Notes: generated by a model not told the origin, from the letters alone. Counted from the stretch's first letter, positions 46,877-57,223 are shown. The stretch is DNA of 64,000 nt from Apiosordaria backusii (GCA_030549205.1 JAUKTV010000001.1:4402001-4466000), one strand, 5' to 3'. A program made the numbers and translations.

Positions 46877-47302
46877 TCACCGCAGCATCGTCTCATCAAT
46901 AACTATATTCGCCGGCGACGCAACTCCCGCTACTGGTAGCCACTTGACAGGGTTCTTGTTGTAGATGGGCCAGGGAGGAACGACGAGGAGAAAGGTGGCG
47001 GCGGTGCCAGCGAGGCCGATGTAGACGGCGAGCTTGATGTCTTGGAGGAAGTAGCCGACGAGGAAGGCGATTGCCTGAGAGGAGTTAGTCCTGAGATCCT
47101 GAGGGAAAGGGTGTTAAGGGTGAGCTTACGCCTACTAGTGTGAGGGAGATGTTGACGAGGAGTTCTACTAGTTTTTGGCCTTCGAAGTCCTGAGGGTGGA
47201 AGTTAGCTTTGGGGGAGAGCTGGTGGTGGGGAGAGGTGGGGGAAGATGTACGATTTGGCCTTCGAAGATGTCGCGGGCTTGGTCGAGGAGTTGTTCTGCC
47301 AT
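46877..47302 (-). CDS. spc1: Signal peptidase complex subunit SPC1 (SPCS1/SPC12)
   Basis: Three short minus-strand exons, 47302-47252, 47189-47130 and 47074-46877, all in phase 0, encode 102 residues. The family signature GQIDFEGQKLVELLV comes first. Then there are two membrane segments (about NISLTLVGAIAFLVGYF and VYIGLAGTAATFLLVV), separated by the short luminal-side turn LQDIKLA. The conserved PPWPIYNKNPVKWLPV follows. SPC1 is a small ER-membrane accessory subunit of signal peptidase that sharpens substrate selection. Because the coding exons are tiny, the gene shows only as fragments without splicing. It is divergent from the CorA gene. Confidence 0.93.
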
Positions 47303-48938
47303 GTTGAGTGATCGACGGGCAGATTAGAGGGAGTTAACGAATTGGTAGCTATCGTAATCGATATGGATGTCCTTGATGCGCGCGGTATGGTCCACAGTGG
47401 TTGATGCCAAAAGAGTGGATCTGCAATTGGTTTCAACGTGTCTTTCTTCTGGGGGACGTGCCGCCTTCCGTTGCCCTCCGGCAGCGCACAGGACAGGGCA
47501 CCGCGGGACTGGATGCGACGGACAAATCAAGGTGCTCGTATCAGCCCCACTTCCCGGGAGATTTGGTGCATTCAGCGGGGGCGCTACTGCGTCGAAGCCC
47601 AACAGCCCCTGTTGAGGCTGAACACAACTCCCCTATCAGATGCACCACGCATGTGTTTCAATGTATTGACGTGGGCTGACATCTCACCTCATTGGCCTTG
47701 AAATGGAGGAATTGTGAATAAGAGCTTATCTCTGAGATGGAGCTTCATCGAATTTTCCGTTGCTCGTCTCCTGATGATAGAGCTCTCTGCCCTGTTTGCG
47801 TACACACTATTACGAATATTACGAATTTTGAGGCCTTTGATACCCGATTTGCGGGCTTTTGGCTAGCGATGACTAACGGCGGCGGCGCTAAATGGCCAAA
47901 CTTTTTCCATCCCGTGCAAGTGTCAAGGAACCTGGAAAGCCCTCCTGACCAACAACTTGGTTGGAATTTCTTTGACCAGAGGCCAAAAAGTGAAAAATCC
48001 ATCGCCGGGCCCAGAACACAATCCCATCCAACACCTCTTCCCCGACAACCTGGAACCCGGTGACTATCGAACGTTGCCTTTCCCTGTCAAGCGAAGTGAA
48101 TATTCCTACAGGGGTTTTATTCAGGAATTCCGAATTCACTTGTGGCGCAGCTCCTTGCTCCTTAGTGAATCTGGAACGTCATACAGCATATCTGACCATC
48201 AGCTTCAAAACGCGGTCAAGCTGCTTTGCTCTTTTGCTCCTTTCACCACCTATTACCAACAACACCCTCAACCTAGAAACAGGTCATGCTTGCCGACTAT
48301 TCTTCTTAGCACCCACCACCACCTGCCAGTTTGCATCGATATTTCTTACTGGAAGCCAGCACCGATAATCTCGAGACCACTCGCCGGTTTGATCAGGCCA
48401 TCACGATAGCGCGCCAAATTTGCGATATATATACGGTTCCCGAGTCGCACAGCCTGTCTCGACTGCTTCGTCATCACAAGCTGGCGGGCTCCATTGATTC
48501 AACGTTTTCTTCTCCACGTTCGCTCCTAGGGCCAGAGCTGGTCTATAGCGGAGTGAACAAGAAGCCGCCTTAACTGGCCTTCGGTAGCTCTCGAGCCTAT
48601 TTTGACATCTCACAGCGAATAACCCACACTGCTACCCCTTCCAGCGTCGCTTGACCAGAGTCCCGGGACTGCGACTCTTCTTTACTCAATTCAGGTGTTA
48701 ACACGAGCGTCGTTGCGGACGGCTCCCGGCCGTTCGCTGCCCCCCGCTGGTGCTTTCTTGCGACGAGACCACGGCAATATGCGCTTCGACTGAGTCCTAG
48801 ATAGGGGCTCTTGGGCTGGGTTAGGACCCATTGTATCAGGAAAAAGCAAGGAAGTCGAGGAAAGAAACTGAGGAAGGAGGCTGAGCGATCGATAACCACC
48901 GGATCAATCAAGACGACAAGCAGAGAAATACCACCACA
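47303..48938. other. Divergent intergenic region between SPC1 and the CorA gene
   Basis: 1.6 kb holding both promoters. Open frames at 47957-48409 plus and 48597-49109 minus are not protein-like. Nothing else recognised. Confidence 0.5.
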
Positions 48939-50858
48939 ATGTCCGACCAGGAGGAGATGGGCGGAAACTCGGGGTACTCTACCCCTGTTCCTGAGCTGGA
49001 CGACCACCGGAACCAGACGGCATCGGTACATCGCCCTGATCGTGCTCGACGAGGCACATTTGACTCTCTTTATGGGGCCCGGCAAGTTGCAGCTGTCACG
49101 GCCGGTCAACCTGTCGTTCGCGATTTTGAAGAGGCCATCATTGACGACGAAGCGCCTGACAACTCGCCCACCATGAGACGAGCCCGTCGCCCGACCATTG
49201 AGTCGGTCTCGGACCGCTCTTCGTCGCCTCCCAATTCGGTCAAGGCCTTTGCTGAGGCCCGCCGGCGGGAGCGCGATATGTCGTTCTCAGAACCGAAGCC
49301 GGAGCGCAACGAGGAGGAGCCGCCGCTACAGAGAACTGCATCCATTGCCAGCCGGCATAGTTACCGCAGCAAGCAGGTCACTGTGGCAGCTAGCGATGAT
49401 GCCGCGAGCATTGCAACCAACAAGTCGGCCGAGGAAGATGTCTGTTTCCCGCTCCAAGATGAGCGGAGGGGCGGCAGCCTGCACATCGACTTTGATTATC
49501 TCGAGAATTTCATGAAGGCCGAGAGTGAAGCGCGCGAAGCAGCCCGTCGCCCGTCCGCGATTCGCACATTCCCTGACGTTAGGCCCACGACTAACGAGTC
49601 AAACATCCCAACTCCTATGATCACTCTGGACGGTGACTTCCTGTCCCCTGCTTTCGATGCAGAGAGTCACCAAGAGAGGTCCGAGAAAGGTCAAGACGAG
49701 GAGCAGCTGAAGCAGGTCCAACTCCCGGTCGCTCAGACAGATCCAAACCGCGTCAGCTTCTTCTCCTCGGCGTGGGAGTCGACGATCAACGCTCCGGATC
49801 TTGAGGGATTGCTTGTAGAGGGTGAGGATATCCGCGGTCTTTTCAGCTTCCCCAAGGGCGAGACGGATGGTGTGTGGTGGTTGGACATGAAGAATCCTTC
49901 CGAAGAGGAGGTGCGCGCCGTTTGCAGGGCTTTTGGTATCCATCCCCTGACAATTGAAGATATCACGACACAGGAGTCTCGCGAGAAGATCGAACTCTTC
50001 CCGTCGTACTACTTTGCATGCTTCCGGTCATTCTACATCGAGAATGATGTCGAGACTGGGGAGAGAGAGTTTGTGCCCTTCAACATCTATGCGGTTGTCT
50101 TCCGCGAGGGCACGTTGAGCTTTAGCTATGCTAAAAACTCGCACGCCTCCCATGTGCGGAAGAGAATCGCGATGCTCAAGGATTACGTTTCGCTCAGTAG
50201 CGACTGGATTTGCTACGCTTTGATGTAAGACTTTTTTGCCCTCCATTTGTTGAGATATCATTCTGACACAGCTCACAGCGATGATATTGTTGATTCGTTT
50301 GCTCCTGACATTCGCACATTGGAGAACGAAACCGACCAGATTGAGGATGAGGTTTTCATTGCCCGCACAGACGACATGGCACAATTCCTCCGCAAGATCG
50401 GCACTGCCCGCAAGAACACGATGGCCCTCATGAGGCTACTGGGTGGCAAAGCCGACGTCCTTCGAGGCTTTACCAAGAGGTGCAACGAAAACTACAAGGT
50501 CACGCCACGTATGGACATTGGCATGTACCTGGGTGATATTCAGGATCACGTTGTCACCATGATGAACAACCTCGGGCACTGCGAAAAGATGCTCTCGCGC
50601 GCGCACAGCAATTATCTCGCCCAGATTTCGATTGATGGCATTGCTCAAGGAACAAACACCAACCGTGTCCTGAGCAAGATCACTCTCCTCGCGTCCATCA
50701 TTGTCCCGCTCAACGTGGTGACAGGCTTGTTTGGCATGAACGTGCCGGTGCCGTGGGTGGACGAAAAGTCTCTCGCGCCTTTCTTTGGCATTCTCGGGAC
50801 TCTCCTTACTTTCTGCCTCGTTGCCTTTTGGCTTGCAAAGATTTACCGCATGTTTTAG
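48939..50858 (+). CDS. CorA-family Mg2+ transporter (ALR1/MNR2 type)
   Basis: Exons 48939-50224 and 50279-50858, joined across a 54-nt GT-AG intron, encode 621 residues. The first about 270 residues are hydrophilic, Ser/Arg/Glu-rich and probably a cytosolic regulatory tail. The CorA cytoplasmic domain follows: WWLDMKNPSEEEVRAVCRAF, HPLTIEDITTQESREKIELF, and long helices such as AFLRKIGTARKN-like AQFLRKIGTARKN. The two C-terminal membrane helices are ITLLASIIVPLNVVTGLF, ending in the invariant pore motif GMN (GLFGMNVPVPW), and FFGILGTLLTFCLVAFWLA. The fungal Alr/Mnr2 branch has this long N-terminus, acting at the plasma membrane (Alr1) or vacuole (Mnr2); I cannot choose between them. Confidence 0.95.
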
Positions 50859-51632
50859 AGCTTTTGCTCTTCGGGTGCTTCTCTTCTTTTCGTTGCCTCT
50901 CTATATGGGGTATTCAGCGGGATGCGGAGGGCGGCTATCTCTTTGCTCTTCCCTTGCTCTCCTATAGCTTGATGAGAGACGAGCATATCTTACTATACAC
51001 GGAAAATGGGGTTTGATGGCGGTTATTTTGAGAGTTGAGCTATAGAGAAAAAGCAAGAGGGAGGCATCACGTTTTTCTGAGCCTGGATGGGAGGGATAGA
51101 CTAGAGAAGAGGGTTCGGTTCGGTGGAGTGGCAATTGTGCTTTTGTTTTTTGGGAGGGGAGGAAGCCAGCCTGGAGCAAGCAATAGTTACGTTTTCTTTG
51201 CGTATATAGGGATCTCGTAATTACTCTTTTTCACTCCCCAGATCCCATCCTTTGCTGCTTGTTTCGCGGTTTCAAAATGATCATCCTGAGTTGCTGTGTT
51301 TGGCTTGAATAGTTGTGATGTTTGAAAGGGTTGGTATAGATACCAATCTCTCTAGGTACATCACAGCAAGCAGTGGTGTTCAAACCCCAATCGTCCCAGC
51401 TTTGAGGTGTGGACCTTTCCTCACCTTAACTTTACAGGCATCTGATTGGTTACACACCGCCTCCAAATATTTTTGGGAACAAGCTTGGGACCTTGAACCA
51501 CCGCAAGCCAAAACACCAGGATACTAGAAGCTCAGCAAGCCACAACCACTCAGCTGCCCTCCCGATCCTCTCTGCCTGTTTTGTATCTCTCTCTTAGACG
51601 AAAAGAAAAGCAAACCAAAAAACCCGCACAAA
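50859..51632. other. Intergenic region between the CorA gene and TIM8
   Basis: CorA 3' UTR and TIM8 promoter. No gene recognised. Confidence 0.5.
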
Positions 51633-52132
51633 ATGTCCTCCTCCCTCGCCCTCGACCAGGCCGACATCGAGAAGCTCAACGACAAGGACAAGGCCGAGCT
51701 CCGCCAGTTTTTTGCGAACGAGGAGCAGAAGAGCAAGATCCAGAGCCGTATGCCACCTTTTCTCTTCTCCCCCCACCCCGCTGTCCTCTCCCCCTCCCCT
51801 GACCACTCCCCTACCCACTCCTCCTATACCTCCCCTTCCCAACACCAACCCCTCCATCCCTCCCTGGATACCCCCCCCCCCCCCCCCCCCAAGTCCCGGA
51901 TCCCAGCTGGAAGAGAGAGAATATCATATCAAGTGCTAACACGTGCCTGGGAAATACAGAATCCCACGCCCTCACCTCCCTCTGCTGGAAAAAGTGCATG
52001 ACCTCCTCCACCTTCAGGTCCGGCGCGCTCGACTCCTCGGAAAAGGCCTGCCTGGCCAATTGTGTGGAGCGGTTCATGGACGTGAACATGGCTACTGTTA
52101 GGCAGCTGGCTGGGATGGGTGGGAGGCATTAA
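51633..52132 (+). CDS. tim8: Mitochondrial intermembrane-space chaperone Tim8
   Basis: Exons 51633-51747 and 51960-52132, joined by a 212-nt GT-AG intron (branch GCTAAC near 51936), encode 95 residues. The twin CX3C motif of small Tim proteins is present: SLCWKKCMTSSTF and KACLANCVERFMDVN, both spaced C-x3-C, forming the two intramolecular disulfides. The N-terminal DKAELRQFFANEEQKSKIQS also fits Tim8. With Tim13 it forms a 70-kDa hexamer that guides hydrophobic precursors such as Tim23 across the intermembrane space. The intron contains a run of 20 cytosines. Confidence 0.94.
51871..51890 (+). repeat. Poly(C) tract in the TIM8 intron
   Basis: Twenty consecutive cytosines lie inside the TIM8 intron, about 45 bases upstream of the branch site; the rest of the intron is also C-rich. 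Confidence 0.9.
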
Positions 52133-52685
52133 GTTTCGTAGTATAAGCTTCTTGCTCCATCACAGCGAGCGGGAAACAAATGCCGACGACGACAACCAAT
52201 ACATTGCAAGTTCTTGGGCGGGATGGTTACGATACATGGGCAGAGAGAGGGAAGATGAATCACTTAGGGGCGAACAAGGAAGAGGATAGAGCACAGGAAA
52301 AAACGGACATGGCGCCGGGTGGGAGGAAGTAAATAGAGGAGAGCGGATTGTAAGATAGGAGGACCTTGTGGATTGGGCGGTTACGTATCAAGGCAGGACT
52401 GGATGGATTGGAAAATGTTCAGTACCTGACAAGGTCAATTGTACATTATTTGGTTAAATGCACAGTTTTTACGAAATACATGCTAAAGAACATCAATTGG
52501 GCATCACAACACAAACAATCGAGGACCAAAATGATATGCCCATCATCAACAAGGAATTGTCAATTTTTTTCATTGCCGGGTATCTGACGCCAATTGAAAA
52601 ATGAAATTCCCAATCCCTTTTCGTTGACAACACCCTTTTTTGATATTTTTTCATTCCACCCAGTACCCATCACAACGACCAACAT
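52133..52685. other. Convergent intergenic region between TIM8 and RPL25
   Basis: Holds the two 3' UTRs; no gene recognised. Confidence 0.5.
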
Positions 52686-53417
52686 TTAGACGAGGCCGAG
52701 CTTGGTGGCGGCAATGTCGAGAGCATCGACATCGGCGGTGAGGCGGGCGAAAGCCTTCTTGGAGCCGTCGGGGCGGATCAAGGTGTTGATTTTGACGGTG
52801 TCGATGTCGTAGAGCTTCTTAAGAGCCAGCTTAATCTGGGCCTTGTTGGCCTTGACATCGACGATGAAAACGAGGGTGTTCTGCTCCTCGATCTTCTTGA
52901 GGGCACCCTCGGTGTTGAGAGGGTGGATGATGACCTTGTGCTCGTCGAGGCGGGGAGCGTGGGGGATCGACTTGCGGGGGTACTTGGGGGCGCGCGACAA
53001 CTGGAGGGTCTTGGGGCGGTGGAAGGTGGTGCTGTAGCGGACCTTAGTCTTCTTGTGGGCGTGGACCTGAGGGGAGGTTAGACATCTGTTCGCGATGTTT
53101 TTTTGAGTCAGGGGGGAGAATCAAACATACACCCTTGAGGGCAGCCTGAGCAGCCTTCTTCGCCTGAGCACCCTTGCCGGCCTTGGAGGCACCGCCTGTT
53201 CGTGGGAGAGTATCGTCAGTATAAAGCATTCGCCTGAACAAGGGGAGGACCGTCTTGTTCAAACTCGCAAAATCTGCTGCTGCTTTGATGCTTCACCTCG
53301 CCGCCATTGCGACATGGTCGGCGGCGAAGCTCGGCACTGAGCGACGGCCGAAATTGTGGTTGTTCCATTCCATCCTGGAGGTTCTCAAGTACCTTTCTTA
53401 ACGTCCTTGGGAGCCAT
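52686..53417 (-). CDS. rpl25: 60S ribosomal protein L25 (uL23)
   Basis: Three minus-strand exons, 53417-53393, 53195-53131 and 53066-52686, encode 156 residues, the normal size. The tiny first exon gives MAPKDVKK. Exon 2 gives the Ala/Lys-rich GGASKAGKGAQAKKAAQAAL. Exon 3 begins VHAHKKTKVRYSTTFHRPKT and contains APKYPRKSIPHAPRLDEHKV, NTLVFIVDVKANKAQIK and VKINTLIRPDGSKKAF, ending KLGLV. All are hallmark uL23 sequences. uL23 sits at the nascent-chain exit of the large subunit, where SRP and chaperones dock. Intron 1 (53392-53196) is long for the gene; I looked for a snoRNA in it and found none. It shares a compact divergent promoter with BMT2. Confidence 0.97.
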
Positions 53418-53744
53418 TTCTGCTGTTTGTCGGCACTGGGCGAAGTTGTCGTCTAGTCGGTCGTGGATGGGGAAAGCAAAAAAAGTGGTGGATTTTTTGC
53501 CAAAAAGATTTAACAGATTGTGTGTGCGGAGACCTGTGGCTGGTTGGTTGTGGCTGGCAATCCGCTTTTCTGCGACTTGGCGGCGATGTGATTGGCCAAG
53601 CCCTCGACCTTGAGCTCTCGATAAGATAAGGAGTTTGATGAGCTTTGGGAGCTTTCGAAAAATTATCCACGAATCCACCTCCTCTTCCCAACTCCAGTTC
53701 CCTCGAGGAACGGGTGCATCAATCATGCTGCCAGCTTGCATGCC
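53418..53744. promoter_or_regulatory. Bidirectional promoter of RPL25 and BMT2
   Basis: 327 bp between the start codons of a large-subunit ribosomal protein and a large-subunit rRNA methyltransferase transcribed divergently, suggesting co-regulation of ribosome-assembly genes. Upstream ATGs at 53725 and 53740, out of frame with BMT2, overlap its start. Confidence 0.6.
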
Positions 53745-54611
53745 ATGGCGCTCAAGAAAAAACGACCACAAAAGAGTCTAGCCGCTAGCCGGCCTCCGAT
53801 TCTTCAACGCCAACCGAAATCCATTACAAGGAAATCGACGAAAGCTCTCATCAACAAGCACCATCTCCTAGAGAAGAGAAAGAAGCAGGCGCTTGCCAAG
53901 GGTGACGATGCGGCCGTTGCTGCGATTGATGCTGAGATTCAAGCTCTAGGTGGCCTCGAGGCCTACCAGAAGGCCAGTCTTCAAGGTCAGAGGGAGGACC
54001 GCGGTGGTGACAGCTCGAGGGTTCTGATGGATTGGCTGCAGCCATGTCTCGCAGCTCACAAGGATGGGTCAGGTCGGACGCTTAAGATGCTCGAAGTCGG
54101 CGCGCTCAGCACACAGAATGCTTGCTCTCAAAGCGGTCACTTCGACATCACTCGCATCGATCTGAACAGCCAAGGCGAAGGAATCTTGCAGCAGGACTTC
54201 ATGGAGCGGCCCTTGCCCGAGGGTGACACGGAGCAATTCGATATCATCAGTCTCTCGCTCGTTCTCAACTTTGTGTCGGACCCGAAAGGAAGAGGCGAGA
54301 TGCTCAAGCGGACAACGGAGTTTCTGCGCGCTCCTGGCAGATATCTCGAGGCCCCGTCATTAACGACCAACTTTCCGAGTCTTTTCTTGGTGCTTCCCGC
54401 GCCATGTGTTACGAATTCGCGGTATGTGGATGAGGAGCGATTGACTGCCATCATGGAGTCACTCGGGTACACGAAAGTGTCATCCAAGACGACCCAGCGA
54501 CTGGTCTACTATCTATGGAAGAAAGAAGGCAAGGGCGTCCCTCGGCGTTTCCGAAAAGAAGAGATTCGATCTGGGTCGACTCGAAACAACTTTGCTGTTG
54601 TGTTGGGATGA
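53745..54611 (+). CDS. bmt2: 25S rRNA adenine-N1 methyltransferase BMT2
   Basis: An intron-less 288-residue protein. The ATG at 53745 (MALKKKRPQKS) is chosen because the frame upstream opens only from TTG and this ATG has a good context. The basic N-terminus (about residues 1-55) fits nucleolar targeting. A Rossmann-like SAM-binding region follows: LKMLEVGALSTQNA, ITRIDLNSQ, QQDFMERPLPEG, FDIISLSLVLNFVSDPKGRG. The conserved LFLVLPAPCVTNSRYVDEER and the C-terminal RNNFAVVLG complete the family pattern (yeast YBR141C/BMT2). The yeast enzyme methylates A2142 of 25S rRNA to m1A in the nucleolus. It lies beside RPL25 and the putative snoRNA host. Confidence 0.93.
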   Translation: MALKKKRPQKSLAASRPPILQRQPKSITRKSTKALINKHHLLEKRKKQALAKGDDAAVAAIDAEIQALGGLEAYQKASLQGQREDRGGDSSRVLMDWLQPCLAAHKDGSGRTLKMLEVGALSTQNACSQSGHFDITRIDLNSQGEGILQQDFMERPLPEGDTEQFDIISLSLVLNFVSDPKGRGEMLKRTTEFLRAPGRYLEAPSLTTNFPSLFLVLPAPCVTNSRYVDEERLTAIMESLGYTKVSSKTTQRLVYYLWKKEGKGVPRRFRKEEIRSGSTRNNFAVVLG

Positions 54612-54810
54612 GATTTCCGTTTCATGGCCTTGACTGAGGCCGCGGGACTTTGTCATTTTTCATAGGCTCTGGGCCAATTCTAATCCTCTCTGGAAGGGGA
54701 TATTATGATATCCCTTCAGTCCTCTTCATCACGACAAACTCCAGGACTTCTGTCACTTGGGAGTCCTGTGAGCTTGTCAAGGTATGTCATTTTCTTTTCT
54801 TTTCATATCA

Positions 54811-54898
54811 CTGGCGATGATGCTTTGCAACCTAAAGTATTTGCTACTTCAGAGCCTCCGGGCCATGAGACAAACTATTTCACCATGCACTGAGCCAC
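54811..54898 (+). ncRNA. Candidate box C/D snoRNA in host intron 1
   Basis: C box ATGATGC (54817-54823, 6 of 7 to RUGAUGA) and D box CTGA (54890-54893) are bracketed by a terminal stem TGGC/GCCA, the expected geometry. An internal ATGAGA could be C'. The guide upstream of D has no target I can name. It is different in sequence from the other three. Confidence 0.5.
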
Positions 54899-55219
54899 AA
54901 TAATTTTCTAGACGCATTTTTCACAAGTCCTGTTCAAGGGTTGCCAGGCTGACATCGTGTGATTCCAGGCATGCTCCGTGGAGGCAATCTTCCAGCAGAT
55001 CAGTGCCTAGGCTGCCACGACTAAAGGGATGCTTCTCTTGCTTTCACCACCATCAGTTCGCGGTTGGAAGCCATCAGCATCAGCCAGCAAGTTCTCAGCG
55101 ATGCTTTCGCGGAGCCTTTGCGCCTGCAGAGGCCAATCTTGTGAACGGAATCTGGGAAGAAGGAGTGGGATCCTCATGCCTCTGTATATGGTATGTGGCT
55201 ATTTTGTTTTTTCTTCCCT

Positions 55220-55300
55220 GCACCATGATGACCTAGACATTCTAAACAGTTATCCCTATCTGAAATTATGGTGTTGACTTGGTTCTAACTTCTGACTGTC
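55220..55300 (+). ncRNA. Box C/D snoRNA copy 1 (snR38-like guide)
   Basis: C box ATGATGA 55225-55231, D' box CTGA 55260-55263, a C'-like GTGTTGA, and D box CTGA 55292-55295. The segment before D', CAGTTATCCCTA, is complementary over 12 bases to UAGGGAUAACUG, a universally conserved peptidyl-transferase-centre sequence of large-subunit rRNA. The fifth base upstream of D' pairs with the middle G of GGG. From memory this is the G2815 position guided by yeast snR38. It lies inside intron 2 of the host. Confidence 0.75.
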
Positions 55301-55467
55301 CTCCCTTTTCACTTTGATGTTTGCATGATCTGCCTAGAGCTCAAGCTAATACATCACAGGCAGCTCTTTTCAATCAGTAACACGCCCGACATCGATGTCA
55401 AGCATCAATATGGGTATGTGTTGTCTTTTCTACTTTGCATCGTCTTTCTTTCATTGTTGCCCTCATG

Positions 55468-55547
55468 TAATATGATGACCTAGGCATTCATAAACAGTTA
55501 TCCCTATCTGAATAACAGTGTTGATCCGGTTCTAACTTCTGATTTCA
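55468..55547 (+). ncRNA. Box C/D snoRNA copy 2 (snR38-like guide)
   Basis: Paralogue of the preceding element: C box ATGATGA 55472-55478, D' box CTGA 55508-55511, C'-like TGTTGAT, D box CTGA 55539-55542. The D' guide AAACAGTTATCCCTAT is identical in all three copies, while flanks outside the boxes differ. It lies in host intron 3. Confidence 0.75.
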
Positions 55548-55706
55548 TTCTCTTCTAAATTCCACTTGTTGACTTGCATGGACTTGACTCGGCATAGACT
55601 AACAAGTTTGCAGTTTATCTGATCAGTCTATTTCCAATCCTGATGACCAAACCTCTCAACAGGACAAACAGGGGTAAGCTTTCAACGATGTTTATTTGCA
55701 CCCCCC

Positions 55707-55789
55707 TCAACGTGATGACCGAGACATTTCAAACAGTTATCCCTATCTGAAATAACACAATGTTGATCTGGTTCTAACTTCTGATTGCC
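55707..55789 (+). ncRNA. Box C/D snoRNA copy 3 (snR38-like guide)
   Basis: C box GTGATGA 55712-55718, D' box CTGA 55747-55750, C'-like TGTTGAT, D box CTGA 55781-55784, with a short flanking CAA/TTG stem. Same D' guide as copies 1 and 2. The segment before D, GGTTCTAACTT, is also identical in all three and could be a second guide. It lies in host intron 4. Confidence 0.75.
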
Positions 55790-57138
55790 CTTACTTCACT
55801 CAATTCATGTTTGTTGCCCTCCTTGAGCTCCGCTAACAACATGCAAAGGCCTTTGACAGCCAGCAATCCCGTCCTGCCACGACAGCGCCTAAACAAATAG
55901 CAGCTATCCGCTGTCTGCTCTACATATGCCACTACCCTGAGATTGTTCTGCGTGGGACCAACCTGAGCTGGACAACAGGCGACGGCGCAATCTCACCCCT
56001 TTGCTCCTGTCCCTACTCAAACGCATCTGAAAACGGTGTCGAAATCCCAGGTTATCGTTCACTCGCAAGCTAGCAGGCGGTGTGACAGCCAAGAAGCAGC
56101 CAACGTCTCATTCTACGATGCCGCTACGCAGCAATGAGCTGATCATGCGGGTTGCCGGCGTCTACTTGCAAGGTCCGATTACCCCACAAAGCTGGAGGTG
56201 CTAAGCTACGGGGAGCAAGCTGTGAGGGGACGTGGACGACGCCGGCTTGCTGCGTCTGCGCGCTGCAGTGTCAGTCAATGGATGGCGAAAGAGCAAAGGA
56301 TGTGGCAGAGTGCATGCGATCAACATGCAGTGGATGGTTTAGTCCGGAGAGGATTCCCGATAGTTGTTTGGGGGATACCATTGGGCAAGATTGGGTCGCC
56401 ATGAGGGGTTAAAAGAAGGAGGTCACCTGAGCAGGAGGTTTTTGGAGACAGGAGCGACGATCGGATGTTGGTGATGGAGATTTATGGTCCATCACTCTGT
56501 CTGGATTGAGGTATTCATTGGGGAAGATTATCAGCCAATAGATGGAATGCCAATTCACTTTGCAGGTCTTGTATGTTGTGTTGTGTCGTGATGGGATGGG
56601 ATGGGTGTTCACTCCGGTCCGTGATATGTTGTGTGTGGTGGTGTCCTCCTGACTGACTAAGAGGGGTGCAGACTGCGCGCGCTACACCCTCTTTGTGTTC
56701 AGGGTCCTTGGATTAGTCCGTTTGTCTTGATGTTGACAGGGAAGTTGGGTAGCAATGGTCAAGATGCTGTATTTTATGTCTCAGAGGACGTGAAAAGCTA
56801 TCCTATGGAAGTGGGAGCTATTATCTGGTTCAATTGTGCGATACCGGCCCGGACTCTACTGCATGCCCACTTCTCCATCGTTGTCATGCTCAGTGCTCCG
56901 TTGCCCGCTCTCGACAAAGAACAAATGAGTTTGCCATGGCGATATCGGGTCCGTTGCTGGAGTCCGACACCTACAATTGTTCAGATGATTGGTGCAATGA
57001 GAATGGATGGGGTTGGTGATACAGCATAATGCTATGCTCTTGATGCTCTAAATGGATGTTGCCACTTATCATCACCCTTACCTTGATGCAAGTGTAGCCC
57101 CTCAATTGTTCTAGAATCCTTTTTCTTTGTTCACGTGT

Positions 57139-57173
57139 GGATGGATGGATGGATGGATGGATGGATGGATGGA
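57139..57173. repeat. (GGAT)n microsatellite
   Basis: Eight perfect GGAT units plus a partial one. Confidence 0.9.
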
Positions 57174-57198
57174 GTGCGATAGGAATCTTCCGAAGTAA

Positions 57199-57223
57199 GA
57201 GACGAGACGAGACGAGACGAGAC
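57199..57223. repeat. (GAGAC)5 tandem repeat
   Basis: Five perfect pentanucleotide units, 25 bases after the GGAT tract. Confidence 0.9.

Larger units (their letters stand above)
54782..55848 (+). ncRNA. Putative multi-intron snoRNA host transcript
   Basis: Four consecutive GT-AG intron-like segments can be defined: 54782-54968, 55191-55359, 55414-55613 and 55674-55848. Donors are GTATGT, GTATGT, GTATGT and GTAAGC; branch-like sites are GCTGAC, GCTAAT, ACTAAC and GCTAAC. The short exons between them (222, 54 and 60 bases) do not form a conserved reading frame, so the spliced RNA is probably non-coding; its outer exons are undefined. Each intron holds one box C/D element. Non-coding hosts that release snoRNAs from introns are known in animals and filamentous fungi. 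Exon boundaries are inferred from consensus only. Confidence 0.6.

Noticed and set aside
53196..53392. Possible snoRNA in RPL25 intron 1
   Set aside because: Ribosomal-protein introns often host snoRNAs, but no C box with a correctly spaced D box is present on the coding strand.
55191..55848. Introner-like (self-copying) introns
   Set aside because: The three repeats share only the about 70-nt box C/D core, not whole introns including splice sites, so snoRNA duplication explains them better.
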